From Clavaria fumosa (taxonomy: Eukaryota; Basidiomycota; Agaricomycetes; Agaricales; Clavariaceae): a stretch of 64,000 bases of DNA. The notes beneath the pieces are model-generated. The model saw only the letters and a program-made list of their open reading frames with translations. It was not told where the DNA came from and searched no databases. Below, piece after piece: positions 52,828 through 63,308 of this stretch. Position numbers and translations under genes: made by a program. The stretch spans positions 3,162,001 through 3,226,000 of the forward strand of contig OX637802.1 in NCBI GenBank assembly GCA_951802425.1, given 5' to 3'. Positions within the stretch are counted from its first letter, which is position 1, and each line of letters begins with the position of its first letter.

Positions 52828-53645
52828 CAGTATACTACCACCACTTTAGACACCAAATGTAACCTTTCCCTGTAACGTTCACAATATCTCACTTTTCACA
52901 GATCTTAAGAGACAGATAGTTTCTAGATACTCTCACAATACTAATACATATTTTTTCTGATTTTTTTAGCTTGATCAAGCATTGAGAATACCAGCAAGAT
53001 GTGCTGCATTGTTTGCGGCCAAAAATGGCCACTTTACACAACCGTGGGAAACGCGAATGATGGCTACTAGTAGTCGCTCTGCTCGTCTTGAGACTCCTGC
53101 TCATCTCCTCGCTCGTGACTCTGTCCTGGCTGTGGATCCAACCCATCAAACCTCTTTTTTGGCTTTCATGGACACTTCGGCTTTGCAGGGAAGTCTTTTA
53201 CTCGCACATTCTCAGTGCACAACCTCTCACATTCCACTTTCCAGATATGGGAATAACGAAGTGTGTCGCAACACATCAAGGCACAGTACACAAAGACCCT
53301 ACTCCAGATCACTCAATTTTGTCCGTATCACCTCTGGGTAAAGACAAGATTTGTTCAGAAATATCTTGCCACCCTGCCAAGACTGGTGGTTTCATGAGGA
53401 AATGTTATTACAGAGCAATATTTTCGTTGCAAAAGTGTGCCTGTTATCCAAATTGGGTTATTCAGGTGTAATAGCATTTACAGCTCTATATCCACTGGCC
53501 CGATTTCGCCAAAAATTGGTAGGAATGGAGATATATGGGGCTACATACTAAATAAAAATTTAGACGCAGATTGGGCAAAATTTGAGCAAGTTTTCCGGTC
53601 AGTGTTTAAAGTGGTGGTGGTGTCTAAAGTGGGGGTAGTACACTG
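52828..53645. mobile_element. TIR element (818 bp) with TA target duplication
   Basis: Left end CAGTATACTACCACCACTTT(AGACACC), right end reverse complement CAGTGTACTACCCCCACTTT(AGACACC), both flanked by TA (52826-52827, 53646-53647). The right end carries an extra AAAGTGGTGGTG iteration. TA targeting and CAGT ends fit the Tc1/mariner superfamily, probably a non-autonomous copy. It splits the protease-RT region of the old chromovirus and keeps CpG sites, so it inserted after that element had decayed. A 127-codon frame (53088-53471) inside shows no transposase motif. Confidence 0.8.
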
Positions 53646-53647
53646 TA

Positions 53648-54460
53648 ATGCTTTCCAAATGGTTATGGACAATCGCTTTTTGGACACCGGAACTATGCCA
53701 GACTGGCCATTGCTATACCCAACAGTCTTCAGTGAGGCTAAGTGGGATGAATTGCCTAAACTGCAACCCGATTTTGACATTAACATTGAGTTTCACAAGG
53801 ACCCAGGCCACCTATCCTCCAAGCTTCACTTGTTGACTAGGGAAGAGACAGTTGAGATGAACCACTGGATAGATGAGCAGTTGGCCTCTGGGAGAATAAG
53901 ACCCTCCAAATCTCTTTATGCCAGCCTGTTCTTCTTTAAGCAAGAAAAGGACAAGCTCCAACCCATCATCGACTACTCAAAACTCAATTCATATCTGATT
54001 AAGGACAAGTTCCCACTACCATGCATCCAAGACTGTGTAGACAAGTTGCGTGGAGCAAAGATCTTCTCCAAAATTGATGTGAATGGAGGATTCCTGTCAA
54101 TGAGACTCTGGGAAGGACACCAGGAGCAATGCACTTTCCTGACCTTGCAAGGATTGTTTGAACCTACAGTGATGCGGTTTGGGCTTCAGAATGCCCCTGC
54201 TACATTCCAGAGGTTCATGAACCATATCCTGAGAGAAGAGATTGCTGGTGGACATGTGCTTGCATACATTGATGATGTCATCATGTTTGCCAATGATCTT
54301 GCAACACATCACTACTGGATGGACCATGTGTTACAGAGGTTTTGCAACAATGGACTGTGCCTCCAGTTGAGTAAATGTGAGTTTGAGAGGAGCGAGGTGT
54401 TTTGCCTAGGACTCAGACTCTCACACAACTGATTGGAGCAGGACCCAGCAAAGGCAGAAG
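53648..54460 (+). pseudogene. Old chromovirus reverse transcriptase
   Basis: Open to 54432: VFSEAKWDELPKLQPDFDIN, KLQPIIDYSKLNSYLIKDKF, FSKIDVNGGFLSMRL, then AYIDDVIMFA with the YIDD catalytic motif. First stop TGA 54430-54432 replaces an arginine of the young copy (SHNRLE). More stops follow (TAA at about 54478, TGA 54532-54534). Confidence 0.9.
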
Positions 54461-54549
54461 CCATATGGAACTGGCCATAACCCAGAAATGTCAAGGAACT
54501 CCAACATTTCTTGGGAATGATTAACCACCTGTGACGCTTCATCCTGAAC

Positions 54550-55062
54550 CTGTCCACACATGCCAAACCTCTGTTCAAACTTACTGGCAATGTCTCATGG
54601 TGCTGGCAGATGGAACAGGAAGTGGCATTCCTGGACTTAAAGAAAGCACTTATCTCAGCCCCAGTCCTTGCTCTACCCCAGGACTTGGGTAAATGGAAGG
54701 TAGAAACAGATGCAAGTAACCTTGCCACTGGCAGAGTACTCTCCCAGCAGCAGACAGATGGTACCTGGAGACCAGTCAACTACATCTCCCAGGCACTAAC
54801 TGCTGCTGAGAGAAATTATGACATCTATGACAAGGAGTTTCTTGTGGTTATCAGGGGGCACTCAGAGAGTGGAGAGCATATCTTATTGGAGCAGAACAAA
54901 CTTTTGAAATCTGGACTGATCATGCCAACCTCCAGTATTTCAAAAAGCCCCAGAAGCTGAAGCCCTGACAGATCCACTGGTATGGAGAACTCCAAAGCTT
55001 CAACTTCGAGATCAAATATCAGACTGGTAAAAGTAACATGAAAGCTGATACTTTATCCTGAA
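54550..55062 (+). pseudogene. Old chromovirus RNase H
   Basis: ETDASNLATGRVLSQQQTDG and YDIYDKEFLVVIRGH are readable in 54610-54960. A frameshift follows near 54860, then DHANLQYFKKPQKL in another frame, TGA 54966-54968 and TGA 55059-55061, both at arginine positions of the young copy. Confidence 0.85.
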
Positions 55063-56576
55063 GGCTGGACTATGGAGATGCAGCAGAAGAGGATGCCCCA
55101 ATCCAAGTACTCCCCTCTGAAGTAGAGACCTGTACCTGCTTCACCTCTGAAATGGAGATGCTACTCCAGAAAAATAGCACAGAATATGTTGTCAAACCTG
55201 ATGAGCTCAATGACAGTTGGATGTGAGACTGCTTTGGGCTATGGTGGAAGAGCAATGCCACCTTGATACCCCCAGCTGTGTGAGAGATGGTGCTCAACTA
55301 TGAGCATGATCTCCCTATGACAGGACATCCTGGAGCTAAGAAAATGAAAGCTGCAGTACTTAAATTTTACTGGTGGCCTGAGATGGTGAAAGATGTGGAG
55401 CACTATGTGGCTGGATGTGAAGGGTGTCAACAGACCAAACCTGACAGAACCAAACACACTGCCCCCCTCCACCCACGTCCAGTACCAAATGGCCCATGGT
55501 CAGTAATCAGCTGGGACATTGTAGGACCTCTCCCTCAATCCCACAGGTTTGACTCCATCCTTGTCATTGTCAATAAATTCACTAAACAGATGCTCATCGA
55601 AGCAATCAGGTTTGACCTCACAAGCCTAGGAGCTGCTAGGATCTTGCATGACTGGGTATTCCAAAACCACAGTATTCCTCTGAAAGTCATCAGTGATCAT
55701 GGACCACAATTCACCTTGCAATTTATGAAGGAGTTCTACCATATGATCAGAATAAAAGCAAATCCAAGCACTGCTTCCACCCCCAAACTGATGGACAAAC
55801 CAAACAGGTAAACCAGGAGATTGAGACCTACCTGCAGGGATATGTGGACCATCTCCAGGATGATTGGGCTGAGTGGCTCAGCACAGTGGAGTTCATGCTA
55901 AATAACCAAGAGCACTCTGTGACTGGCTGCACCCCTTTCTTCCTGGACTATGGGCAACATCCCTGGAATGGAGGAATCCATCCCCAGACTGAGGTAAATC
56001 CAGCGGCTGATGAGTGGATGGCTAGACTTGAAGAGTCACAACAAGCCACTAAAGAGGCTATGGAGAAGGCTGTGTTGGCCATGAAAAAGAGCTATGACAG
56101 TGGGAAACGGCCCAGCTGTAAGTATCAAAAGGGGAACCTTGTGTGGCTTGACACATGAAACTTAAAAATGGACTGTCCCAATAAGAAACTTGATAACAAG
56201 CATGCCAGGCCTTTCACTGTTGTGGAGAAAGTGGGACCTGCTGGATACCACCTCAAACTACCACCAGCCTGGCATATCCATGATGTGTTCAATGAAGCAC
56301 TACTGACTCTGTACATCCCCCCTTCCTTCACCTCTCAGTCCAAACCTCCCCCTCCCCTGCCCACTATCGATGATGACCACCTGGAGTATGACATCAAGGA
56401 GATTCTGGATGTAAAGAAAGTAGGATGTGGAGTACCTAGTGAAATGGTTAGGCTACCCAGTTGAAGAAAACACCTGGGAACCCTGCCAGAACCTCACCAA
56501 TGCTTCACTGCTCCTCCATGACTTCCTCAAACATCTGGACAAAGCAAAACTAGCTGGTCATGATACCCAGTCTTGA
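55063..56576 (+). pseudogene. Old chromovirus integrase and chromodomain
   Basis: Zinc module HDLPMTGHPGAKKMK...CEGCQQTK, core DIVGPLPQS, SDHGPQFTLQFMKEF and a frameshifted PKLMDKPNR (55811), then the C-terminal part 55844-56158 (DWAEWLSTVEFMLNN). TGA at 55224-55226 and 56156-56158 replace arginines. The chromodomain follows in 56168-56576 across a frameshift (DVKKVGCGV; YLVKWLGYPVEENTWEP). Confidence 0.85.
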
Positions 56577-56587
56577 AGAGGGGGCCA

Positions 56588-57147
56588 TGTCAGGACTGCT
56601 TACCTAAGCCATCACCAGAACCCAAACATATTCCAAAGGCCAATAGCAAATAGCGAAACCACATGACGAACTGTGACCTTTAGCACCCACTTGTGACTTC
56701 GCAAGAGTGTCAAAGGCATTATCAGCATTGACAGCATTATCTGTCATGTGACCCCAACCAGGGGCCATAGCTTTTCCCACACTTTGGAATTTGTGATGGG
56801 GATGGATCCAGGATAGCAGTATTGTTGTCTCCCATCAAACAATCTAACTTAATTAGGGTTAATTGAGGTCTCCCCTCAGGCAGCCAAGACTGTGCCAAGT
56901 ATTCTCCCTGTTGTTGTCCCCTGCCTGTGCCTTGCCACCCCCTTCCCTATTTAGTATTCCCCTTGCCCTGTTTCACCTTCCTGACTCCTCACAACTCAAA
57001 GCACGTAGCCTTGTTTCTGTTCACATGACTCAAACCTTACACTGCCTCATCCACTAGTATATATACCACTCCTGTAATAGATGTAGTTCCCCACTTTGAA
57101 ATCAAGTTCTTCCCCTCATATGCTTCTGTGTGAGACCTGGGCTGACA
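56588..57147 (+). repeat. 3' LTR of the old chromovirus (about 560 bp)
   Basis: Starts TGTCAGGACTGCTTACCTAA after a polypurine tract and ends TGTGAGACCTGGGCTGACA. Both ends match the young LTR (TGTTAGGATCGCTTATGTAA; TGTGAGACCCAGTCTGATA). It is longer than the young LTR, so it contains extra sequence in the middle. TATATATACC at about 57058 is a possible TATA box. Confidence 0.75.
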
Positions 57148-57473
57148 GTTTTGGGCATGCTGGTGACATGCTGGACATGCTGGTGACATGCTGGACAGCA
57201 GCTGTCAAAATGTGACAGTTGCCATGTTTTTACCCTGCCAAGAAATTTGCTTAGCTGAGTTTAAATTTTTTCCGAACACATCATCCCATTCTTTTAGATT
57301 GCCCATCCCCACTCTTAGTCTTACCAATCTTCTCTAATAATCTTCTCTAAATTCTTAGTAAGAGACCCGACATGCATTCTGAATAAGCAGAGGCCTTCTC
57401 TCTGGCAAGAGATGTGGGAGGTCAAGCAAAAAGTCAAAAGCCCATGTGCAAACGTGTCATCTGTTTATTACAG
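57148..57473. other. Spacer; short CATGCTGG repeats, no gene
   Basis: At 57155-57200 GACATGCTGG is repeated about five times. The rest is AT-rich and non-coding, up to the start of the duplicated RPS5 segment. Confidence 0.5.
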
Positions 57474-58584
57474 TTTAATGATGATACGAGTAATACATGG
57501 CTCCTGTCCCACATCTCGAGAAAGAGAAGTGAAGCAAGCGATGCGTCACCGATTGGACTTAGCAACTCGCTCTAACTCATCCTTTTTCTGGATTGAAGGT
57601 TAGATCCATCACCACCAGAGGGACGAGGCAGGATGGAAACAAACCTTAATTGCGTAGGAGTTTGATGAGCCCTTCGCGGCGTTGATGAGTTCGTCAGCCA
57701 GACATTCAGCAATGGACTTGACGTTCCTAAAGGCCGAGTCGCGGGTCTGTCCAGAATTGAAGCTCTGCATCTGCGCTGAACAATTCTATGGGGCTTACCC
57801 CAATGGTAAGGAGCGCGATTGCTTGATTCACGCGTCGAAGAGGAGATACATCGACGGCTTGCCGACGGACTGTACCCTGTGATCCGATACGGGTAGAGTC
57901 TTCGCGAGGACCAGTGTTGACTATGGCATCGACCAAGACCTAATGGTAAAGAAACCGATACGACGAAGACAGGTGAGTGCTACGGCGTGATAGTGCAGAA
58001 TCGAGTTGTATTGACCTGGACCGGGTTTTGATCCGTAAGAAGGTGGATTATCTCGAATGCGTGCGCAACAATGCGGACGGCTAAAAGCTTTTTGCCATTG
58101 TTTCGACCTTTCATCATGAGTCTGTCATACCACAGAAGTGAATATCAAAGCTGGCGAGAATACATAATCGACGCACGCGTCTACCAATCGCTCAACGATT
58201 GGCATTTGCGCTTTCTTGAATTGCTTTTTTGCATATCTTCCCGCGGTATGCGGAAGATAGACCGGGTGACGAACTTGAATGTAGTCCGTCAAGGATATAT
58301 CTTTTACTTCCACGCTGGGTTGACCAGTCAGGCATGCTAACAACATGGAAAATGGTATTCCCATAAGGCGCGACGTACTCTTGGGTGTCCCATTTCCCAA
58401 ACAACTTGATCTCCTGTCCGAGTTTTGAGATACTTTTTGGCAGGGTGGTAGCCATCGTCGCGCGATTACAGCAGTCCTTAGTTCTGTGTCGAAGTTGGTG
58501 GGTGGTGGGTGGATTACGGAACTTGCCGAACAGCTGTACAGCGGAACGTGTGACGCTTATATAAGCAACGCTTCTGATCATGAG
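57474..58584 (-). repeat. Duplicated RPS5 segment, copy 2 (inverted)
   Basis: Inverted homolog of 32179-33245. About 44 bp longer because of extra sequence in the 5' region at about 58497-58545. Confidence 0.9.
57546..58455 (-). CDS. RPS5: 40S ribosomal protein S5 (uS7), copy 2
   Basis: Same six-exon structure and protein motifs as copy 1 ([51 protein letters not shown]). Exon differences I found against copy 1 are synonymous: CAA/CAG twice (Gln), TCT/TCC (Ser), CCC/CCG (Pro); others are intronic, for example GTTGTTGGCATG versus GTTGTTAGCATG in intron 1. No lesion is seen, so both copies could encode the same protein. It is divergent from LSM2, with 189 bp between start codons. That divergent layout may be the ancestral place of the gene, but this cannot be decided from one genome. 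Confidence 0.95.
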
Positions 58585-58644
58585 ACCAGGATTGCCCCGG
58601 CGCCGCCCCGCCCATCCCCATTCTTACGGCGAAAGTCATTCACC
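58456..58644. promoter_or_regulatory. Bidirectional promoter, RPS5 copy 2 / LSM2
   Basis: 189 bp between the divergent start codons. Contains the shared RPS5 TATATAAG box (on the minus strand, at about 58557-58564). Confidence 0.65.
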
Positions 58645-59178
58645 ATGGTGGGTCTATATCCCTCGCGTCGGCGATGGGCTGACGGACAGGGCGCTTTGCC
58701 AAGCTCATCTTCTCTGTCTTCAAAACCCTCACAGATCAGACAGTCACAGTTGAACTCAAGAATGATCTCTCAGTATCTGGCGTTCTCAAGTCGGTTGATC
58801 AGTACGTTTCGTTTAATTTGCGTTTCTCATTTCACGTACGCATTTCACACTGCTATTTTACGTCCAGGTATCTTAATATCCGCCTCGATTCTATCAAGGT
58901 GCTTGACGAGAATCGGCATCCGCACATGGTATAGGCCTCATTTCCTGTCGCGCAGAGATGTGGTGTGGTGACTTATAATTTATAAGATGGCGGTCAAAAA
59001 TTGTTTCATCCGTGGATCCGTCGTACGCTACGTCCAACTACCGGCAGAGCATGTGGACACGCAACTCTTGGAAGATGCTACGAGACGAGGTTGGTATCAT
59101 TTTTGCACACCTCTACACGTAGAATGATCTTCTCATGCTTCGTCTTTCCCAGAGGCTATGAACCAAGGAAAACGATGA
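58645..59178 (+). CDS. LSM2: U6 snRNA-associated Sm-like protein LSm2
   Basis: Five exons: 58645-58647 (ATG only), 58704-58801, 58868-58928, 58987-59089, 59153-59178; 96 residues, the normal size. The sequence shows FKTLTDQTVTVELKNDLSVS with GVLKSVDQYLNIRLDSIKVL (Sm1) and MAVKNCFIRGSVVRYVQLPA (Sm2, with the RG RNA-binding signature). LSm2 is in both the nuclear Lsm2-8 ring on U6 snRNA and the cytoplasmic Lsm1-7 ring in mRNA decay. An exon consisting of the start codon alone is unusual but fits the frame: the ATG is followed directly by GTGGGT. Confidence 0.95.
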
Positions 59179-60563
59179 GTGATAATATCACGAAAATTTT
59201 TGGCAAGGAGTTTTTCCACTATGTACCGCTATACTGCAACAACATCCGTGGCCTCTATCGAAATTCGAAATTGGCGAATGACGATTAACGTTCACGATGA
59301 ACAATGGTGCCCGAGCATTTTTATCGAACGTGCGTGCACTGTCGCGCCTTTGTGGCCAGGCCTTAACTCGGTGTGGTTCGTCGCGATTTCCCTTACTCTC
59401 ATTCCTGATTCCGCTTTAACGTGATAGCCCTCTATCTTCCACTCCTCTTTGTTGTGCTTGGCGGTATGCTTTAACAAGTATGCCGAGACAAGCATCTGCA
59501 TGTACCTACTCCACCTTCCGCCATGGTTGGCCACTTCCTTCAAATCCATCATCCTTTCTTATCTTGAAACAAGGTGGCCCAGTGCACGCAGACGCACTGC
59601 CTTTGGTTATTTATTATTATTATTATGTGTCCGCGCTGAATGTGCCTTTGTGTTTCACGCCTATATAAATATGTATGTCCTTGCCCCAGATCCATTCCAA
59701 CGCCCAGTGAAACAGAGGTCTGGCACGTCCGTCTGGTCAGCCACAAATTTACATATTTTTGGCAAACGAGTAAGACAACACCATCAACCCTTCCGTTGTG
59801 ACCACTTCAGGCTGGTAAAATTTTGCCCGGGTCCTGACTACATTTTCATTATCCCCATTGTGAGTGGTGTTTTGTTCAAATTGGGACGCATGGCACAGCC
59901 GTAGTGTAACAATTGGGGACTACAGGCGCGGGCATGTGACAAAAGTGGCAAATAGACACGACGAGGGAACCATGTAATGTGTTAGGAAAGAGGAATATGA
60001 GGGTGTCAGGGTGAGGTTGCTCGCGTCAGTACGTTCAGTGCGTTCCCGAACCCAGATGCGGTGGGCGTTGCGGGTATTCAATATGGCAAGTGATAACCGA
60101 AAGACCCGTGGGTCTCCTTTCGGGGACCTTCAGGCATTCTGTCGGCGTCGGTTGACGAAAAACGCCTTCAATGCACCGCCGACCTCCCGTTCTGCGTTGC
60201 TAACTACCGAACTCGGTGCGGCCGTGCCAAAGGCAACAATAATCAATACGCATCAGAGACGTGAAATATTTGAGATACAAAAAAGGGAAGCAGAAATGGT
60301 CTTTTTTTTTTTGAACAAGGGAAAGAGAAAAAACACCAAATTGAAATTATTACAGTGTGTGACATGTGTGAGTTTGTTCCATGTGACCAAACAAACAATC
60401 TATATTTGGCAATTCAGCTTTGCAATGAATTATTAGCCCGTGCCGCACTACCCGCCCCCCCATCATGCCACACTTTCACCCTGTCTTCCTTCCTACTTCC
60501 ACCCTCCATTACCATTCACCCGACTCGTCTCTTCCCCTTGCCCCTCATATAGCATCCCACACA
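59179..60563. other. Intergenic region, no gene supported
   Basis: Short frames without motifs (for example 59449-59904 and 60011-60436). A TTATTATTATTATT run lies at 59610-59622, and the promoter side near 60440-60560 is pyrimidine-rich (ACCCGCCCC, CTTCCTTCC) ahead of the next gene. Confidence 0.5.
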
Positions 60564-62541
60564 ATGGCAAGCGTACATGGCGCGACATTACCTACTTCTC
60601 TTCCTATTCGAAGGAAACGGTAGCATCATTCCTTCATCTTACCTCTTGATGAGCTCATCTCTTCCCCATTTCAACCAGCAAACATTCGAAGGAAAATCTC
60701 CTCAAGATCCTGCAGGCACGTCTTCTTCTTTTCCTCTTGGTATACGCCGTCTAACCCGCCCCGATGTAGGTTCTCAGTGACCTGTCATCCTCCTTGCCCC
60801 CCGGTCTCCCAACGTCTCTTCCGCCTCCCGTCAGGTTGTCTCCTGCTCCTGCCCCAAAACGCAAAGCAGATTCCTCCTATTTTGTAGAAGCTCACAAACG
60901 ACCTCGCACGGATGCAACACTTGACTCGCATCTCCCATCGCGTCACCCCCAGTCGTTCACTCAACCATTGGTACCCTCCCGGCAGGCCCGGCTAGAGCGA
61001 GTGGACGTTTCGGAGGACCAGGACACGCGCGGAGATTCTGCTTTAGCATTCCCTACCATTACAACTAGCGCTAGCACCGCCACGGGGCCCTCCTCTACCC
61101 TGCCCCCCTCCGCTCAAGGCTGGCCTTCAACCTCCGAGTTTATGTCGTCGTCGACGCATTTTGTACCCGTGCGCCGCCCCAAGCGCGGCAGACTATCCAA
61201 CGCCGTTTTTGACGAGATGCACGACAAATACCACAAATGGGGTCGCATGCTGAAGTACTCTGGTGATGCGCGCTTCTGGTCCACTTACCCTTCCACACAT
61301 AAAGAATATCGTCCCCTTTCGAATCCCCCACTACCCAACTCTCCATACCATAAATTCGGCGGACTCATCGCCCGCTTGGAGCTTCTGGACGCTCTCGTCT
61401 GCTTCACCTATTCTATATGGACGAAAGACTACAGTCGCCGCCAGTGCGTCAAAGAAACTTGGAAGACTATTGAAGCATTTCTTGGCTGGTGTAAACACAA
61501 ATGGGCCGCGGACGACACCGTAGGAGAGCGAGAGAAGATGTTCCTCGGACTCATGTACGTGATTAATCAACCCGCGTGGCCCCATTTCTAACAACTGATG
61601 CCTCTTCGTCCAATCCTCTCAGACACATGATCGAAGCTTACATCAACGCTCGCAAAATATACTACACATGTCGCTATCAGGTGCAGCCTAGAGTCGAACG
61701 TCTGCTTTCGCAATGCCGGGAAGACATCATGTTGGCAATGAAGGAATCAGAAACGGGCAATGATACGTCCGGGGCGTCGCCCGGTGCGCACGGAAAGAAT
61801 CCACAAATGCTTCCATCGCCCGCGAGCATCGGGCCTACGAACAGCGCACGATCGACACCACTGAGCCAGCACGACGGGACCCCCGATCCCACCGCTTCTA
61901 CTATGGGTGTTACTAACGCGGATGCCTCCTCGTCCACCACATCGGCCTCGAGGCGCGCTCCGTCCGCCCCAGGAGATCCCGGCCAACATGCTCATTGCGC
62001 GCTCCCGATCCCACTCGGCCTCTTCCCCACCACTTCCGCCGCGAACGGGAGCGGCGGTTCGAGCGGTGCGGCGGCGGCTCCGTGCGTTCCCGAACCGGGC
62101 ACTGCCGCGTTCCACGCTGTGTCTAAGGTTGGGAGCGTGGTGTCACCCGCGGTGCTGTGGACGCTGCACGACCTGACGTCGACGATGAACACGATGGCGT
62201 TCTGCGCGGACCGATCGGTCGCGACTCTCACCCTGCCGCTGCTGGCGCGCCACTTCCCGGTGACGTTTGCGCGGATGATGTGCTCAAGTCTGCTACCGTC
62301 AGAGGAGTCGGAGGCGGATATGGAAGACAGCGAGGGCGAGTTGTGCTGGCCTGGCCATAGCAGCGGCGCAGAGGGCCTCGGCTGGGTGTGTCTGATGGGC
62401 AGGTCTATGATTAGAGAGTTTGGAGTTGGTATCGGGTACAAGGGCCTCGAAGGCGTCGTGCCCAAGCCCAATTCAGAAGAAGACGCGAGCCCGGAACAGC
62501 AAACCCCTGCGGGCCCACCTCCAGGCACTGTGCCCCGATGA
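60564..62541 (+). CDS. Uncharacterised helical protein, conserved-looking core
   Basis: The proposed start is ATG 60564 (MASVHGATLPTSLPIRRKR); an intron (about 60609-60672) leads to KHSKENLLKILQ. The link to the main exon (60779 on) needs either a GC-AG intron (about 60717-60769) or another start, so the 5' end is uncertain. A low-complexity Pro/Ser region with a basic KRKADSSYFVEAHKRPRTD stretch (possible nuclear signal) precedes a helical core: RPKRGRLSNAVFDEMHDKYH, FGGLIARLELLDALVCFTYS, TWKTIEAFLGWCKHKW, then across intron 61555-61622 HMIEAYINARKIYYTCRY. The C-terminal part is Ser/Gly/Ala-rich with a second helical block (VVSPAVLWTLHDLTSTMNTM). The core layout vaguely recalls the C-terminal homology domain of AF4/FMR2 proteins, a guess. 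CpG content is high as in the other host genes. Confidence 0.6.
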
Positions 62542-63308
62542 GACTATTCTTCTGCTTCATGAACGAAGCACGGCTATTCTGATTGCCATCGACGACCAAC
62601 CTCTTGACACCACGCCATGTCGCTACTTCATTGAGAACCCGATGCGAAACATTTATCTGGGAACCTTTTTGTTAGTCTTTTGGTTGTCTACTTGCGAACG
62701 ACGGCGATTCTTGTAGCTCTCACTGTCTTCGGAGCACAATTCTCTCCCATTTCTCACTCAGATCTGCGCCCTGTTTATCGGCATAAACAGGCCCCGCGAC
62801 ATGGTCTTGAGAAGCCGTGCTTATCCACCCGTGGAGCTTTGTTTTCTTTTTTTGGCCCTTTCCTCTGTAACGACGATGTATCAAGATATGATTCGCGACC
62901 ATCGCTTGACTCCTGTCTGCACAAAATCATTCACCTTCGACTGCGGAGCGCGTTCGCATCGTTACATGAGGCCTGTACCCCATTTGTACCTATTTCGGGG
63001 GAACTGTATTTCCCGACATGGCTTGAGAGGTGTCAATATTACATTGTAAGGTGTCCTAGGGCCATGAGAAGATCTACACTTAGATAATGTTCTGATTATT
63101 TTTATGTACATTATTTGATAGTCAAAACTTGCACTGTCGTGGTAGTGGTGGTTGTCGTCACCATTGACGATGTTGATGATGATGGTGATGAGAATGGTTG
63201 GTGTTTCAATGCTTGAGATGAAAACCATCAAGGTTGGTTGTTGTACAACTTGTAGTATTGTATTTTCAAGTTCCACTGCCACATGGCTGTTTGGCAGCAG
63301 AACGCGGA
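62542..63308. other. Intergenic region, no gene supported
   Basis: Short frames on both strands only. A GATGATGTTGATGATGATGG-type simple stretch lies at about 63165-63195. Confidence 0.5.

Larger units (their letters stand above)
50843..57147 (+). mobile_element. Old Ty3/gypsy chromovirus, decayed, with 3' LTR
   Basis: Plus-strand relative of the young chromovirus in all domains, now broken by frameshifts and stops. Order: gag 50877-51895, knuckle about 51896-51960, protease 52380-52825, [TIR element 52828-53645], RT 53648-54460, RNase H 54550-55060, integrase 55070-56160, chromodomain 56160-56576, polypurine tract, 3' LTR 56588-57147. CpG is almost gone. A 5' LTR is not seen; its leader is cut by the young chromovirus at 45284/50838 and extends left to about 44734. 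Confidence 0.93.

Noticed and set aside
59449..59904. 151-codon frame downstream of LSM2
   Set aside because: No domain and low-complexity TTATTA runs inside; likely non-coding.
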